From assembly GCF_030407455.1 (NCBI RefSeq), contig NZ_JASDDJ010000002.1:53915-117914 (forward strand): 64,000 bases of DNA. The letters are read 5' to 3'. Shown here one piece after another: positions 26,589-35,282 of this stretch. How positions within the stretch are numbered: position 1 is the first letter of the stretch; each line of letters opens with the position of its first letter. Made by a program: the position numbers and the translations under genes. The notes under the pieces were generated by a model. That model was not told where the DNA came from and did not search any database. It saw only the letters and a program-made list of their open reading frames with translations. The stretch is from Psychrobacter sp. 5A.1 (lineage in GTDB: Bacteria; Pseudomonadota; Gammaproteobacteria; Pseudomonadales; Moraxellaceae).

Positions 26589-28280
26589 ATGTCAAAAGAC
26601 ACTGATAACCCCAACCTTAAAACCTCAAACGAAACCAGTCATAGCAATAAACCACAAGATACTGTCACTATTGCCTTAGCACAATCACACTTTTTGGTCG
26701 GTGATATCACAACCAACGTCGAAAAAATGCGCACACTAGCATTACAAGCCCGCGAACAAGGTGCTGATGTCGTTGTATTCCCAGAGTTAGCTCTTTTGGG
26801 CTATCCTCCACAAGATTTATTGCTGCGCCCAAGCTTATCAGGCCGTGTCAAAAGCGCCTTATCTACCTTGAGTGATATCGATGATATCGTCCTGATTGTC
26901 GGCTATCCGCATGTCGATCACCACGGTACTTTTAACTCTGCGGCTATCCTACACAACGGCCATCAAAAAGGTTTTTACCATAAGCAAATTTTGCCAAATT
27001 ACGGCGTATTTGATGAGCGTCGCTATTTTGATAAAGGTCGTAACCAAGTTTTGTTTGATTATAAAGGCATTACTATCGGTCTGCTCATTTGCGAAGATTT
27101 ATGGGAAAAAGGCCCTATTGCCGAGCTTAAGAAACAAGGTGCTGATCTGATCGTGAGCTTAAATGCCTCACCTTTTGAGATCGAAAAGCAAGACAACCGC
27201 AAAACCATGCTGGCCAAACGTAGCCGTGAAAACAAACTGCCAATCGTATACGTCAACGCTGTTGGTGGCCAAGACGATTTAGTGTTTGATGGTGGCTCTA
27301 TGGCCGTGCAAGCTGATGGCAGCATTGCCCATGAAGCGCCGCGCTTTATGAATCAGTTACTACTGGCTACTTTAGACGTCAAAACCGCCAAGTTTAACGA
27401 TCAAGCCAAAGCCCCTTTGACCTTGAGTCGTGAGTCTGAAATGTATCAGGCGTTGGTTGTCGGTCTGCGTGACTATGTCAATCACTCTGGATTCTCTGGC
27501 ATTATTGTCGGATTATCAGGTGGTATTGATTCAGCATTGACGCTCTGTATCGCCGTTGACGCTTTAGGCGCTGACAAGGTATACGCAGTCATGATGCCAT
27601 ACGAGTATACCTCTCAAATCAGTCTAGAAGACGCTCAAGCACAGGCACGTCGCTTAAATGTCTCTTATACCGTTTGTCCTATTTTCGATGCTGTCGAAGG
27701 TATCCGTCATACGTTAGCGCCGTTATTCAACAAGTCGCCAGCAGATACGACCGAAGAAAACATCCAAGCACGGGCGCGTGGTGTTATTCTGATGGCATTG
27801 TCTAATAAATTTGGTCATTTGGTCATCACGACTGGCAACAAGTCTGAATTGGCGGTTGGTTACTCAACACTATACGGCGACATGGCTGGCGGCTTCGATG
27901 TCCTAAAAGACGTCTACAAGTCTCAAGTTTATAAATTGGCAAGCTATCGTAACCGCTTAGAAGACACCCCTGTCATCCCTGAGCGTGTCATTACTCGTCC
28001 GCCATCAGCTGAGCTACGTCCAGATCAAAAGGATCAGGACAGCCTACCTGACTACGATGTATTAGATGGTATCTTGATGTCATATATCGATGAAGACATG
28101 GGTTATCAAGAAATTATCGATAAAGGCTTTGATGCTGAGATGGTCGCAAAAGTCATCAAGATGGTGGACAATAGCGAATACAAGCGTCTACAAGCGCCAA
28201 TCGGCACTAAAATTAGCCACAAAGCCTTTGGACGTGAGCGTCGCTATCCGTTGGTCAATAAGTGGTCGATCAAAGGCTAA
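26589..28280 (+). CDS. nadE: Glutamine-dependent NAD+ synthetase
   Basis: 563 aa from ATG 26589, which has AGGAA (26576-26580) 8 nt upstream; the frame is open 22 codons further but without a site. It makes NAD from nicotinic acid adenine dinucleotide, ATP and glutamine. Residues about 25-285 are the nitrilase-like glutaminase domain with the Glu66, Lys132 and Cys168 triad (FPELALLGYPP, FYHKQILPNYG, LICEDLWE). Residues about 305-563 are the synthetase with the P-loop SGGIDS (310-315). The first 24 residues are a Thr/Ser/Asn-rich leader. A 40-bp palindrome and a second terminator follow. Confidence 0.96.
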   Translation: MSKDTDNPNLKTSNETSHSNKPQDTVTIALAQSHFLVGDITTNVEKMRTLALQAREQGADVVVFPELALLGYPPQDLLLRPSLSGRVKSALSTLSDIDDIVLIVGYPHVDHHGTFNSAAILHNGHQKGFYHKQILPNYGVFDERRYFDKGRNQVLFDYKGITIGLLICEDLWEKGPIAELKKQGADLIVSLNASPFEIEKQDNRKTMLAKRSRENKLPIVYVNAVGGQDDLVFDGGSMAVQADGSIAHEAPRFMNQLLLATLDVKTAKFNDQAKAPLTLSRESEMYQALVVGLRDYVNHSGFSGIIVGLSGGIDSALTLCIAVDALGADKVYAVMMPYEYTSQISLEDAQAQARRLNVSYTVCPIFDAVEGIRHTLAPLFNKSPADTTEENIQARARGVILMALSNKFGHLVITTGNKSELAVGYSTLYGDMAGGFDVLKDVYKSQVYKLASYRNRLEDTPVIPERVITRPPSAELRPDQKDQDSLPDYDVLDGILMSYIDEDMGYQEIIDKGFDAEMVAKVIKMVDNSEYKRLQAPIGTKISHKAFGRERRYPLVNKWSIKG

Positions 28281-28290
28281 ATACTACCTA

Positions 28291-28338
28291 CCTATTAGTA
28301 TCTAGCTAATATTAGCTAGATACTAATAGGTTATTTTT
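28291..28338. terminator. 40-bp perfect palindrome after nadE, probable terminator
   Basis: Bases 28291-28310 (CCTATTAGTATCTAGCTAAT) are followed with no spacer by their exact reverse complement (28311-28330), then TTATTTTT. In RNA it gives a hairpin of about 18 bp, so it can act as a terminator, though the stem is AT-rich. Confidence 0.8.
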
Positions 28339-28363
28339 AAAAAACATTGAATTTTTCACTATT

Positions 28364-28389
28364 AGCTGGGTGCTTGCCCAGCTTTTTTA
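28364..28389 (+). terminator. Second terminator after nadE
   Basis: AGCTGGG (28364-28370) pairs with CCCAGCT (28377-28383), followed by a T run (28383-28388). Confidence 0.85.
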
Positions 28390-28489
28390 GTTTTTATACA
28401 CCAAAAATGTCTACACCTAGCCATATTCTTTTCCACACAGTTTCACCAACTATTTGCCTCAATTATCTTTATTTTTTTTCGAGTACGTC

Positions 28490-29764
28490 ATGAGTTTGCT
28501 AACCGCTAGTGTTTTTCTTCTTTTACTGCTTGCCTTAAGTACCTTTGTCTCTGCTGCTGAGATTGCCATCGCTGCAGGCCGCAAAATCAAGCTCCAAATT
28601 ATGGCAAAAGAAGGCGATGTTCGCGCACTTGATGTCCTCAATATGCAGGAGCACCCTGGTAGCTTTATCACCGTAGTACAAATAGTGCTAAATGCGGTCG
28701 CTATTTCAGCTGGTGCCGTGGGTGAATCGGCCATCAGCCCTTATCTCGAACAGTTATTGAATAGTGAAACGATAGCATCGGTTATATCATTTGTACTTAT
28801 CACGAGTTTGTTTTCACTACTTGCTGATCTAATGCCTAGGCGTTTGGCCATGTCAAATGCTGAGACGATAGCGGTACGGCTCGTACGCCCGATGATGCTG
28901 TTGATATTTATACTAAAGCCCATTATATGGGTGTTCGATGGCGCCGCAAATATCCTGTTTAAATTTTTTGGCATCTCAACCATACGTCAAGATGATATGA
29001 CACCAGAAGATATTTATGCAGTGATGGATGCAGGTGCCGAAGCGGGTGTACTAAAGAAGCAAGAGCATCACTTGATTGAAAATATCTTTGATATGCAGGA
29101 GCGTACCGTTACTTCAGTAATGAACCCTCGCGAAAATATCGTTTACTTTGATACCAAAACAAGTACCGAAGAAGTCGTGAATATCATGATTGAGCAGCCA
29201 CACAATAAATTTTTGGTCTGCCATGATGATGATTTAGAACATATCGTTGGCTATGTGGAATCTCGTAGCTTTTTAGCTTTGGTTTTGAACCAACAAGAAG
29301 TTAGCTTAACGAACAAGACTCTATTGAAACCAGCACTTTTCGTGCCTGATACGTTGTCTCTGTTTGAGGTATTAGAGATGTTTAAATCCACTGGCGCTGA
29401 TTTTGCGGTCATCGTGAATGAATACGCACTAGTCGTTGGTGTTATCACATTAAAGGACGTGATGAGCATTGTGATGGGTGAGTTGGTAACGCTAGAAGAA
29501 CAACCTATTGTCCAGCGCACTGACAATTCGTGGCTAATCGATGGCATGACCCCTATCGAAGATGTAATTCGTGCATTAGATATCGTCGACTTACCACGAA
29601 GTCAAAATTACGAGACTATCAGTGGATTCATGATGTATATGCTACGCAAAATCCCTAAAAAGACCGACACTATTGAATATGCCAATTATCGGTTTGAAAT
29701 CATTGCGACTGACAATCTCAAAATCACTCAGATGCTGGTGACCAAACAAGAAGATACGCTTTGA
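28490..29764 (+). CDS. CNNM/CorC-type membrane protein (DUF21 plus CBS pair)
   Basis: 424 aa from ATG 28490; the frame opens at a TTG 12 codons earlier. The DUF21 membrane domain (about 1-185) begins with a hydrophobic helix and contains ISAGAVGESAISPYL and the ALSTFVSAAEIAIAAGR signature. A CBS pair (about 205-325; VMNPRENIVYFDTKTS, VVGVITLKDVMSIVMGE) and a C-terminal CorC/HlyC transporter-associated domain (about 340-424) follow. Such proteins are linked to magnesium or cobalt efflux and are often misnamed hemolysins. No strong ribosome site. It is convergent with yggS, only 23 bp apart. Confidence 0.9.
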   Translation: MSLLTASVFLLLLLALSTFVSAAEIAIAAGRKIKLQIMAKEGDVRALDVLNMQEHPGSFITVVQIVLNAVAISAGAVGESAISPYLEQLLNSETIASVISFVLITSLFSLLADLMPRRLAMSNAETIAVRLVRPMMLLIFILKPIIWVFDGAANILFKFFGISTIRQDDMTPEDIYAVMDAGAEAGVLKKQEHHLIENIFDMQERTVTSVMNPRENIVYFDTKTSTEEVVNIMIEQPHNKFLVCHDDDLEHIVGYVESRSFLALVLNQQEVSLTNKTLLKPALFVPDTLSLFEVLEMFKSTGADFAVIVNEYALVVGVITLKDVMSIVMGELVTLEEQPIVQRTDNSWLIDGMTPIEDVIRALDIVDLPRSQNYETISGFMMYMLRKIPKKTDTIEYANYRFEIIATDNLKITQMLVTKQEDTL

Positions 29765-29787
29765 GTGACTGGCTAGAGCTTATCTTT

Positions 29788-30504
29788 TTAAGCACGCTGA
29801 CCAAAAATGGCCGTACCAACACGTACCATCGTAGAACCATTCTCTATCGCCTCTGCCATATCGCCACTCATCCCCATGCTAAGCGTATCCCAATGGCTCA
29901 ATTCTGGATGATTGGCTTTGATCTCCTCAAACAATTGCTTGGTACGCGCCAAGGCATCCGTACCTGCTTTTGCAGGGATGATCATCAGACCACGTAGCTG
30001 TAATCGCTCATATCCCTTAATCGCTGTGATAAGCGCTGGTAGCTGTGCTGGCAGACATCCTGACTTACTGTCTTCATTATCGATATTTAATTGGATCAAT
30101 ATATTCAATGGCGGCAGCTCATCGGGGCGTTGATCGTTTAAACGCTTGGCAATAATGTCACGCTCAACCGTTTGTACCCAATCAAAATACTCAGCAATAT
30201 CGCGCGTTTTATTACGCTGAATACGACCGATATAATGCCAAACGATACCCTCACCTTCAGATTGTGATTTCAGAGTCTCAATTTTTTCAATGGCTTCTTG
30301 CAGATAGTTTTCACCAAAATGACGTTGTCCTTGCTGTGCCAAAGTGGTAACCATAGCAGCAGGCTTGGTCTTAGAGACTGCCAATAATATAACACTATCA
30401 GCTTTTCTTTCAGCATGATCACATGCTTGATTAATTTGCTGACTGACTTGCTGCCAGTTATCGATAAGCGTCATCTCATCAATATTACGGTTCGTTTCCT
30501 GCAT
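29788..30504 (-). CDS. yggS: PLP homeostasis protein YggS/PLPBP
   Basis: 238 aa from ATG 30504, with AAGGA 6 nt upstream. The frame opens two codons earlier at a TTG. It binds pyridoxal phosphate through the lysine of VSKTKP (about Lys45 from this start) in a single-domain alanine racemase-like barrel, and keeps PLP and amino-acid pools in balance. The blocks HFGENYLQEA, WHYIGRIQRNK, QLNIDNEDSKSG, LRGLMIIP and LSMGMSGDMAEAIENGSTMVRVGTAIFG are all typical. A family A element lies 132 bp upstream, in the region shared with pilT. Confidence 0.96.
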   Translation of the reverse strand: MQETNRNIDEMTLIDNWQQVSQQINQACDHAERKADSVILLAVSKTKPAAMVTTLAQQGQRHFGENYLQEAIEKIETLKSQSEGEGIVWHYIGRIQRNKTRDIAEYFDWVQTVERDIIAKRLNDQRPDELPPLNILIQLNIDNEDSKSGCLPAQLPALITAIKGYERLQLRGLMIIPAKAGTDALARTKQLFEEIKANHPELSHWDTLSMGMSGDMAEAIENGSTMVRVGTAIFGQRA

Positions 30505-30635
30505 ATTCAATCCTTAATGCTTGTGCAATTTTTGCGTACCTTTTCTGCGTACCTTAATAGAAAAATATCTTCTTAGTTGATTCCGACTGCCCCATTTAAA
30601 AATGAATATGTCATAAAAATAAATGAAACAGTATC

Positions 30636-30904
30636 TAGGGTCTGTTGAACATTCAAATGTGGTGCTGGCAGTCACTATTTTTTAGACAATATGCAGTGAA
30701 ATTTTTGACGCCTAGTCATTCTAGGTTAAACAATTTCGCCATATATTGGCAGAAAATAGTACTGCCCTGAAAGGCTGATGCTAAAATCACCCCAAACGTT
30801 GTTGCAATCCTAGTTAAGGTCTCGACATTATCGTCGGCTTGCGCCTAATTTGGTGCAATTTTAGCAATCAGCAGCCCTAATATTTGAATATTCAACAGAC
30901 CCTA
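30636..30904 (+). mobile_element. Family A miniature inverted-repeat element, 269 bp
   Basis: TA-flanked, ends AGGGTCTGTTGAACATTC and its near-complement. It consists of two adjacent imperfect hairpins: 30667-30766 (apex at CCTAG-TCATT-CTAGG) and about 30773-30876 (GGCTGATGCTAAAAT pairing with ATTTTAGCAATCAGCAGCC). It lies between the divergent yggS and pilT genes. No coding capacity. Confidence 0.92.
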
Positions 30905-31278
30905 TATAAAAATCGGTTTCAAAAAAACGAGGGCATTTCTTCCATCTAATTGACAGTCATATAAATGGGCTAAAAAGGCTGGATTTTACCAAATAGTTGG
31001 TTAATAGCAATTTATCTCATTTTTATCACCACTCTTAACATAAGGAAACGCCCTAGTTTTAAGTTTTATTGGTTTAGTAGATGGTTAAATACTCACAGTC
31101 TTGTTATTATATTGTTACATGCTTTAACACATGCTACCGAATATGATAGTGATGGTAAAAACTAATACTCGTTAATTTTTCATTATTGCTTGTTTAAATG
31201 ATGTTATTGATAGATAGTTTACCACGTACTTTTAGAGTGTTCTGTCTTACCTAGACTAAGTGATAGGAATATCGAATT
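30905..31278. other. Leader region of pilT
   Basis: About 370 bp, AT-rich, between the family A element and pilT, with no gene seen. The promoter of pilT should be here. Confidence 0.35.
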
Positions 31279-32334
31279 ATGGCTGAAAAAAATAATCTAA
31301 GCATCGAAGACTTACTACGTTTTACCGTTAAGCATAAAGCATCGGATTTACATATTTCAGCTGGTATGCCAGCAATGATTCGTGTCGACGGTGAAATGAC
31401 ACGTATTAATATGCCAGAGATGACTCATCAGGTCGTGCATCAGCTTATTTATGACATCATGAATGATAAGCAACGTGCCGATTTTGAAGAGTTTTTTGAA
31501 ACGGATTTCTCTTTTGAAATTCCTAACTTGGCACGTTTTCGAGTCAATGCATTCAATCAAAACCGCGGTGCTGGCGCTGTGTTTCGTACCATCCCTTCCA
31601 AAGTATTGACGATGGAAGACCTAGGTATGGGTGATGTGTTCAAACGCGTCTCTGATTTCAAACGTGGCGTGGTATTGGTCACGGGCCCAACAGGTTCGGG
31701 TAAATCAACGACGCTAGCGGCGATGATTGACTATATTAACGAAAGCCGTAAAGAACATATTCTAACTATCGAAGATCCGATTGAATTTGTTCATGATTCA
31801 AAGAAAAGCTTGATCAACCAACGCGAAGTTCACCGTGATACGTTGGGTTTCGAGCCGGCATTGCGTTCAGCACTACGTGAGGATCCCGATGTTATTTTGG
31901 TCGGTGAGCTACGTGACCTTGAGACCATTCGCTTGGCATTGACGGCAGCAGAGACTGGTCACTTAGTCTTTGGCACCTTGCATACCAGCTCAGCCGCCAA
32001 GACCATTGACCGCGTCATCGACGTGTTCCCCGCTGCTGAAAAAGACATGATTCGTGCGATGCTATCGGAGTCATTGCAAGCCGTTGTTTCACAGACACTG
32101 CTACGTCGTCAAGCAGGTGGACGTGTGGCCGCGCATGAAATTATGTTAGGCACACCTGCTATTCGTAACTTAATACGTGAAAATAAAATCGCCCAGATGT
32201 ACTCTGCTATCCAGACTGGTGCAGGCGAAGGTATGATTACGCTCGATCAAACGTTAAAGAACTTGGTCGGTAAAGGGACTATCAGCAAAGATGTCGCTCG
32301 TCCTTATGCCAAACAGCCTGAAGCATTTTTGTAG
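31279..32334 (+). CDS. pilT: Type IV pilus retraction ATPase PilT
   Basis: 351 aa, family length about 345. A hexameric cytoplasmic ATPase that powers pilus retraction for twitching motility and DNA uptake. It has an N-terminal PAS-like domain (1-110). The Walker A is GPTGSGKST (136-144), the Asp box IEDPIEFVH, the Walker B EDPDVILVGELRD, and the His box TGHLVFGTLHT. The AIRNLIRENK helix specific to PilT is near residue 295. AGGAA precedes the ATG. pilU follows 128 bp downstream. Confidence 0.97.
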   Translation: MAEKNNLSIEDLLRFTVKHKASDLHISAGMPAMIRVDGEMTRINMPEMTHQVVHQLIYDIMNDKQRADFEEFFETDFSFEIPNLARFRVNAFNQNRGAGAVFRTIPSKVLTMEDLGMGDVFKRVSDFKRGVVLVTGPTGSGKSTTLAAMIDYINESRKEHILTIEDPIEFVHDSKKSLINQREVHRDTLGFEPALRSALREDPDVILVGELRDLETIRLALTAAETGHLVFGTLHTSSAAKTIDRVIDVFPAAEKDMIRAMLSESLQAVVSQTLLRRQAGGRVAAHEIMLGTPAIRNLIRENKIAQMYSAIQTGAGEGMITLDQTLKNLVGKGTISKDVARPYAKQPEAFL

Positions 32335-32340
32335 TATTAA

Positions 32341-32375
32341 TAAGTGCCATCAAAAACAAATGATGATGGCACTTA
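32341..32375 (+). terminator. Hairpin between pilT and pilU
   Basis: TAAGTGCCATCA (32341-32352) pairs exactly with TGATGGCACTTA (32364-32375). The downstream T run is broken (TTGTTCTTT), so it may attenuate or stabilise rather than terminate. Confidence 0.6.
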
Positions 32376-32462
32376 TTGTTCTTTAATGATTTTCTATTCA
32401 CGAACTTTACCATATGATTTTAAATGTTTTTTTAATCAATTTACATCAAGTGCAGGTACGAT

Positions 32463-33584
32463 ATGGACATTGATAAACTATTGCAGTTAATGATCAATAA
32501 AAATGGCTCTGATCTTTTTATTACTGCTGATGTAGCGCCTTCCATGAAAGTAAATGGAAAAATATTACCGGTGGGTAAAACGCCCCTAACTGCTGATCAG
32601 ACCATGCGATTGGTCAAGGGTGTGATGACGCCAGGCCAGCAAAAAGAGTTTGAAGAGACAAACGAGTGTCAGTTTGCGATTGCTGACGTGGCTCAGCAGG
32701 CACGTTTTCGGGTCAGTGCTTTCATACAGCGTGATATGGCAGGGATGATTTTACGGAAAATCGAAAATAATATCCCAACTGTTGAAGAGCTACGCCTGCC
32801 GCCAGCGTTAAAAGAGCTGGCAATGAAAAAGCGCGGTATCATTTTGCTAGTGGGTGCAACGGGTACGGGTAAATCGACCACCCTTGCGTCTATGATAGGA
32901 CATCGTAATCAAAACTCTCATGGTCATATTATTACCATCGAAGATCCTATTGAATTTGTGCATAAGCATCGTGGCTGTATTATTACCCAGCGTGAAGTCG
33001 GTATCGACACTCATTCATTTGAAGCAGGGTTAAAAAACACCCTACGCCAAGCGCCTGATGTCATCTTAATCGGCGAAATTCGTAACCGCGAGGTCATGAG
33101 CTACGCTATTCAGTATGCTGAAACTGGTCACTTAGTGTTTGCAACGCTGCACGCAAACAATGCTAACCAGGCAATTGACCGTATTATTCATTTCTTTGAA
33201 TCAAATCGCCATAATCAGTTATTTATGGATTTGTCATTGAACTTGCAAGCCATTATCGCTCAGCAACTGATCCCCACACCTGATGGTAAAGGACGACGCG
33301 CTGCTATTGAGATTTTATTAAATTCACAACTGATCAGTGACTATATCCGTAAAGGCGAAGTCCATGAACTCAAAGATATCATGACGCGCTCACGAGACAG
33401 TGGCATGCAAACCTTTGATCAAGCCCTTTTTGATTTGTATGAGCAAGGAGAGATAACCTATAAGGAAGCGATTATTCATGCTGACTCCCCTAACGACTTA
33501 CGCCTCAAAATTAAGCTCAGTAGCAAAAGTGGTGATACCAACTTGGACGAAGGTGCGGACAGTTTATCGTTAGATGTCAATTAA
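32463..33584 (+). CDS. pilU: PilT-like ATPase PilU
   Basis: 373 aa. A paralogue of PilT that assists retraction and depends on PilT in other species. The Walker A is GATGTGKST (131-139), the Asp box IEDPIEFVHKHRG, the Walker B APDVILIGEIRN, and the His box TGHLVFATLHANN. The C-terminal RLKIKLSSKSGD tail is typical of PilU; an acidic end follows. It lies in the usual pilT-pilU order. Confidence 0.96.
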   Translation: MDIDKLLQLMINKNGSDLFITADVAPSMKVNGKILPVGKTPLTADQTMRLVKGVMTPGQQKEFEETNECQFAIADVAQQARFRVSAFIQRDMAGMILRKIENNIPTVEELRLPPALKELAMKKRGIILLVGATGTGKSTTLASMIGHRNQNSHGHIITIEDPIEFVHKHRGCIITQREVGIDTHSFEAGLKNTLRQAPDVILIGEIRNREVMSYAIQYAETGHLVFATLHANNANQAIDRIIHFFESNRHNQLFMDLSLNLQAIIAQQLIPTPDGKGRRAAIEILLNSQLISDYIRKGEVHELKDIMTRSRDSGMQTFDQALFDLYEQGEITYKEAIIHADSPNDLRLKIKLSSKSGDTNLDEGADSLSLDVN

Positions 33585-33629
33585 CTGAGGGTGTTTGCCG
33601 TACACTTTCAATAACAAACATGCAAAAAA

Positions 33630-33667
33630 GAAGCCCTCGTTATTTATAACGAGGGCTTCTTTTTTTC
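33630..33667. terminator. Bidirectional terminator between pilU and fur
   Basis: AGAAGCCCTCGTTA (33630-33643) pairs with TAACGAGGGCTTCT (33647-33660), with a long T run after it and an A run before it. Confidence 0.92.
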
Positions 33668-33715
33668 TATTCAAGATGTCATGAACAGCATAAAAAATAT
33701 CTTTATCCTAAATGA

Positions 33716-34150
33716 CTACTTCGCGCTGTCTCTACAGGCTTGGTCATTGCAAATACCGTATAGTACTAAAGAATGACCCGAAAGTTTGAAGCCATGCTTT
33801 TCTGCTACTTTGAGCTGCTCTTCTTCGATGACTTCATTATGAAACTCTATAATCTTGCCACAGACATCACAAACCAGATGATCGTGATGTTCTTCTTGAG
33901 TAATCTCAAATACCGACAGATTGTTCTCAAAGTTATGACGTTCGACGATACCTGCTTGTTCAAACTGTGTCAGCACGCGATAGACCGTGGCAAGACCCAC
34001 ATCTTCACCTTGCTCGATGAGCGCTTTGTACACCTCTTCTGCACTCATATGATGCAGTTCTGCATTCTCCAATAGCTCTAGGATTTTGATACGAGGTAAC
34101 GTGACCTTTAACCCTGCTCTACGTAAATCTTGGTTGGTAAAAGAAGCCAT
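33716..34150 (-). CDS. fur: Ferric uptake regulator
   Basis: 144 aa. A winged-helix repressor (about 1-83) with a metal-binding dimer domain. The recognition-helix region is GLATVYRVLTQFEQAGIV. Metal sites include HHDHLVCDVCGKIIEFH, in which the CxxC forms the structural zinc site with the later C-terminal cysteines (GICNDQACRD). It controls iron uptake and storage genes. It is divergent from bamE, the common arrangement in gammaproteobacteria. I could not identify a convincing Fur box in its own promoter. Confidence 0.97.
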   Translation of the reverse strand: MASFTNQDLRRAGLKVTLPRIKILELLENAELHHMSAEEVYKALIEQGEDVGLATVYRVLTQFEQAGIVERHNFENNLSVFEITQEEHHDHLVCDVCGKIIEFHNEVIEEEQLKVAEKHGFKLSGHSLVLYGICNDQACRDSAK

Positions 34151-34484
34151 AATATCCCTTTTGACTGTGACAGTCTTAACAAATAAAAAAATATGAGATA
34201 AATAATCGTAAAGGATTATTTTTATTGAATATCAAGTAATTTAATAACAACAAATCGATTGAGCTTAAGCAAGCATCTCTCTTATTATTTCCTAAATTAT
34301 CTGGATGCAAGCCTATGAATTTAAAATATAATTAATATAACCATTCAGATTGTGTTTGGTAAATAATGTCGTAAGTGGTAGGCAATTGCAAGTAAATGAC
34401 GTATCATTTGTCCAAGATTGTCGGTCAGACTTGTACCATCTAACGCTGTCCGCACCTAATTCATTTCTTATGAGTCATCTTACC
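34151..34484. other. Divergent promoter region between fur and bamE
   Basis: About 330 bp, AT-rich. It must hold both promoters, but none can be named with confidence. Confidence 0.35.
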
Positions 34485-34889
34485 ATGATAAAGACATTAA
34501 ATTTCCGTCCGTTAAGCCATGCAAACGTATTACGCAAGATTGTTATCACCAGTATGCTTAGCGCTACTGTTGCTATGTCTGGCTGCTCATTATTGAGTGT
34601 TTATAAGATTGATTTGCCACAAGGCACCGCGATTACTCAGATCCAAGCGCAAAAGCTAAAACTGGGTATGAATCAAAACCAAGTACTTTATACTCTTGGT
34701 AGCCCTGCGATTAGAGATACTCTTGAGCCTAAACGCTGGGACTATATTTATGACTATCAAGCAGGTACAGAAGGTAGACGCAACGGTATCGCTGATGTGA
34801 AAAATGCTAGCCAGCATTTGGTGATTTATTTTGATGATAATGGTTTGGTTAGTCGTATCGAAGGTATCGATAGCCTGCCAGCATCGTAA
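34485..34889 (+). CDS. bamE: Outer membrane assembly lipoprotein BamE (SmpA/OmlA)
   Basis: 134 aa from ATG 34485; another ATG five codons up and a longer open frame from 34350 are possible but have no better ribosome site. The signal peptide ends in the lipobox AMSGC (Cys34). The SmpA/OmlA domain follows, with YKIDLPQGTAITQ, KLKLGMNQNQVLYTLGSPAIRD and the WDYIYDYQ strand. It is part of the BAM complex that inserts outer membrane proteins. Its place next to fur is conserved in the group. Confidence 0.93.
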   Translation: MIKTLNFRPLSHANVLRKIVITSMLSATVAMSGCSLLSVYKIDLPQGTAITQIQAQKLKLGMNQNQVLYTLGSPAIRDTLEPKRWDYIYDYQAGTEGRRNGIADVKNASQHLVIYFDDNGLVSRIEGIDSLPAS

Positions 34890-34923
34890 TCAGTACGACT
34901 CATTATCTTGCACAATTAAAGAC

Positions 34924-35232
34924 TTAACCGCGCGATTTATTTTTGCGCTGAGACATAGGATCAGCGCTCAAACTTCGATAGACTTCGATACGATCAAAAG
35001 GCTGTAACAAGTAACTCAGTGGCTGTTTTTGGGCATAGATACCCACATGCCAACGTTTCGCCGTTGGCGTGGCAATATCAGTTACTTGCTCACACCATTC
35101 TGCCAGCTCAGAAAATTTTTCAAGCCATCCTGCTTGACCTAACGCTTCATACAAATTGGTGCCACGGCAAACCTGTAACGCCAAATAATGCTGGCGCTGC
35201 TCATCTTCAGCATACGCCAGATATACCATCAT
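34924..35232 (-). CDS. rnfH: RnfH family (UPF0125) ubiquitin-like protein
   Basis: 102 aa from ATG 35232, the usual family length; a GTG at 35295, overlapping the end of the upstream gene, and other starts up to 35364 are open. The beta-grasp core is MMVYLAYAEDEQRQHYLALQ, followed by LYEALGQAGWL and VGIYAQKQPLSYLLQPFDRIEVYRSLSADP, the RnfH signature. The tail (QRKNKSRG) is basic. Function is poorly known. RnfH genes usually sit near bamE and ratA, and here bamE is convergent, 34 bp away. Confidence 0.85.
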   Translation of the reverse strand: MMVYLAYAEDEQRQHYLALQVCRGTNLYEALGQAGWLEKFSELAEWCEQVTDIATPTAKRWHVGIYAQKQPLSYLLQPFDRIEVYRSLSADPMSQRKNKSRG

Positions 35233-35282
35233 TAGCTCAGCTTGGGTAGACTGAGGCACGCTGCTGTCACGGCTATCAACTG

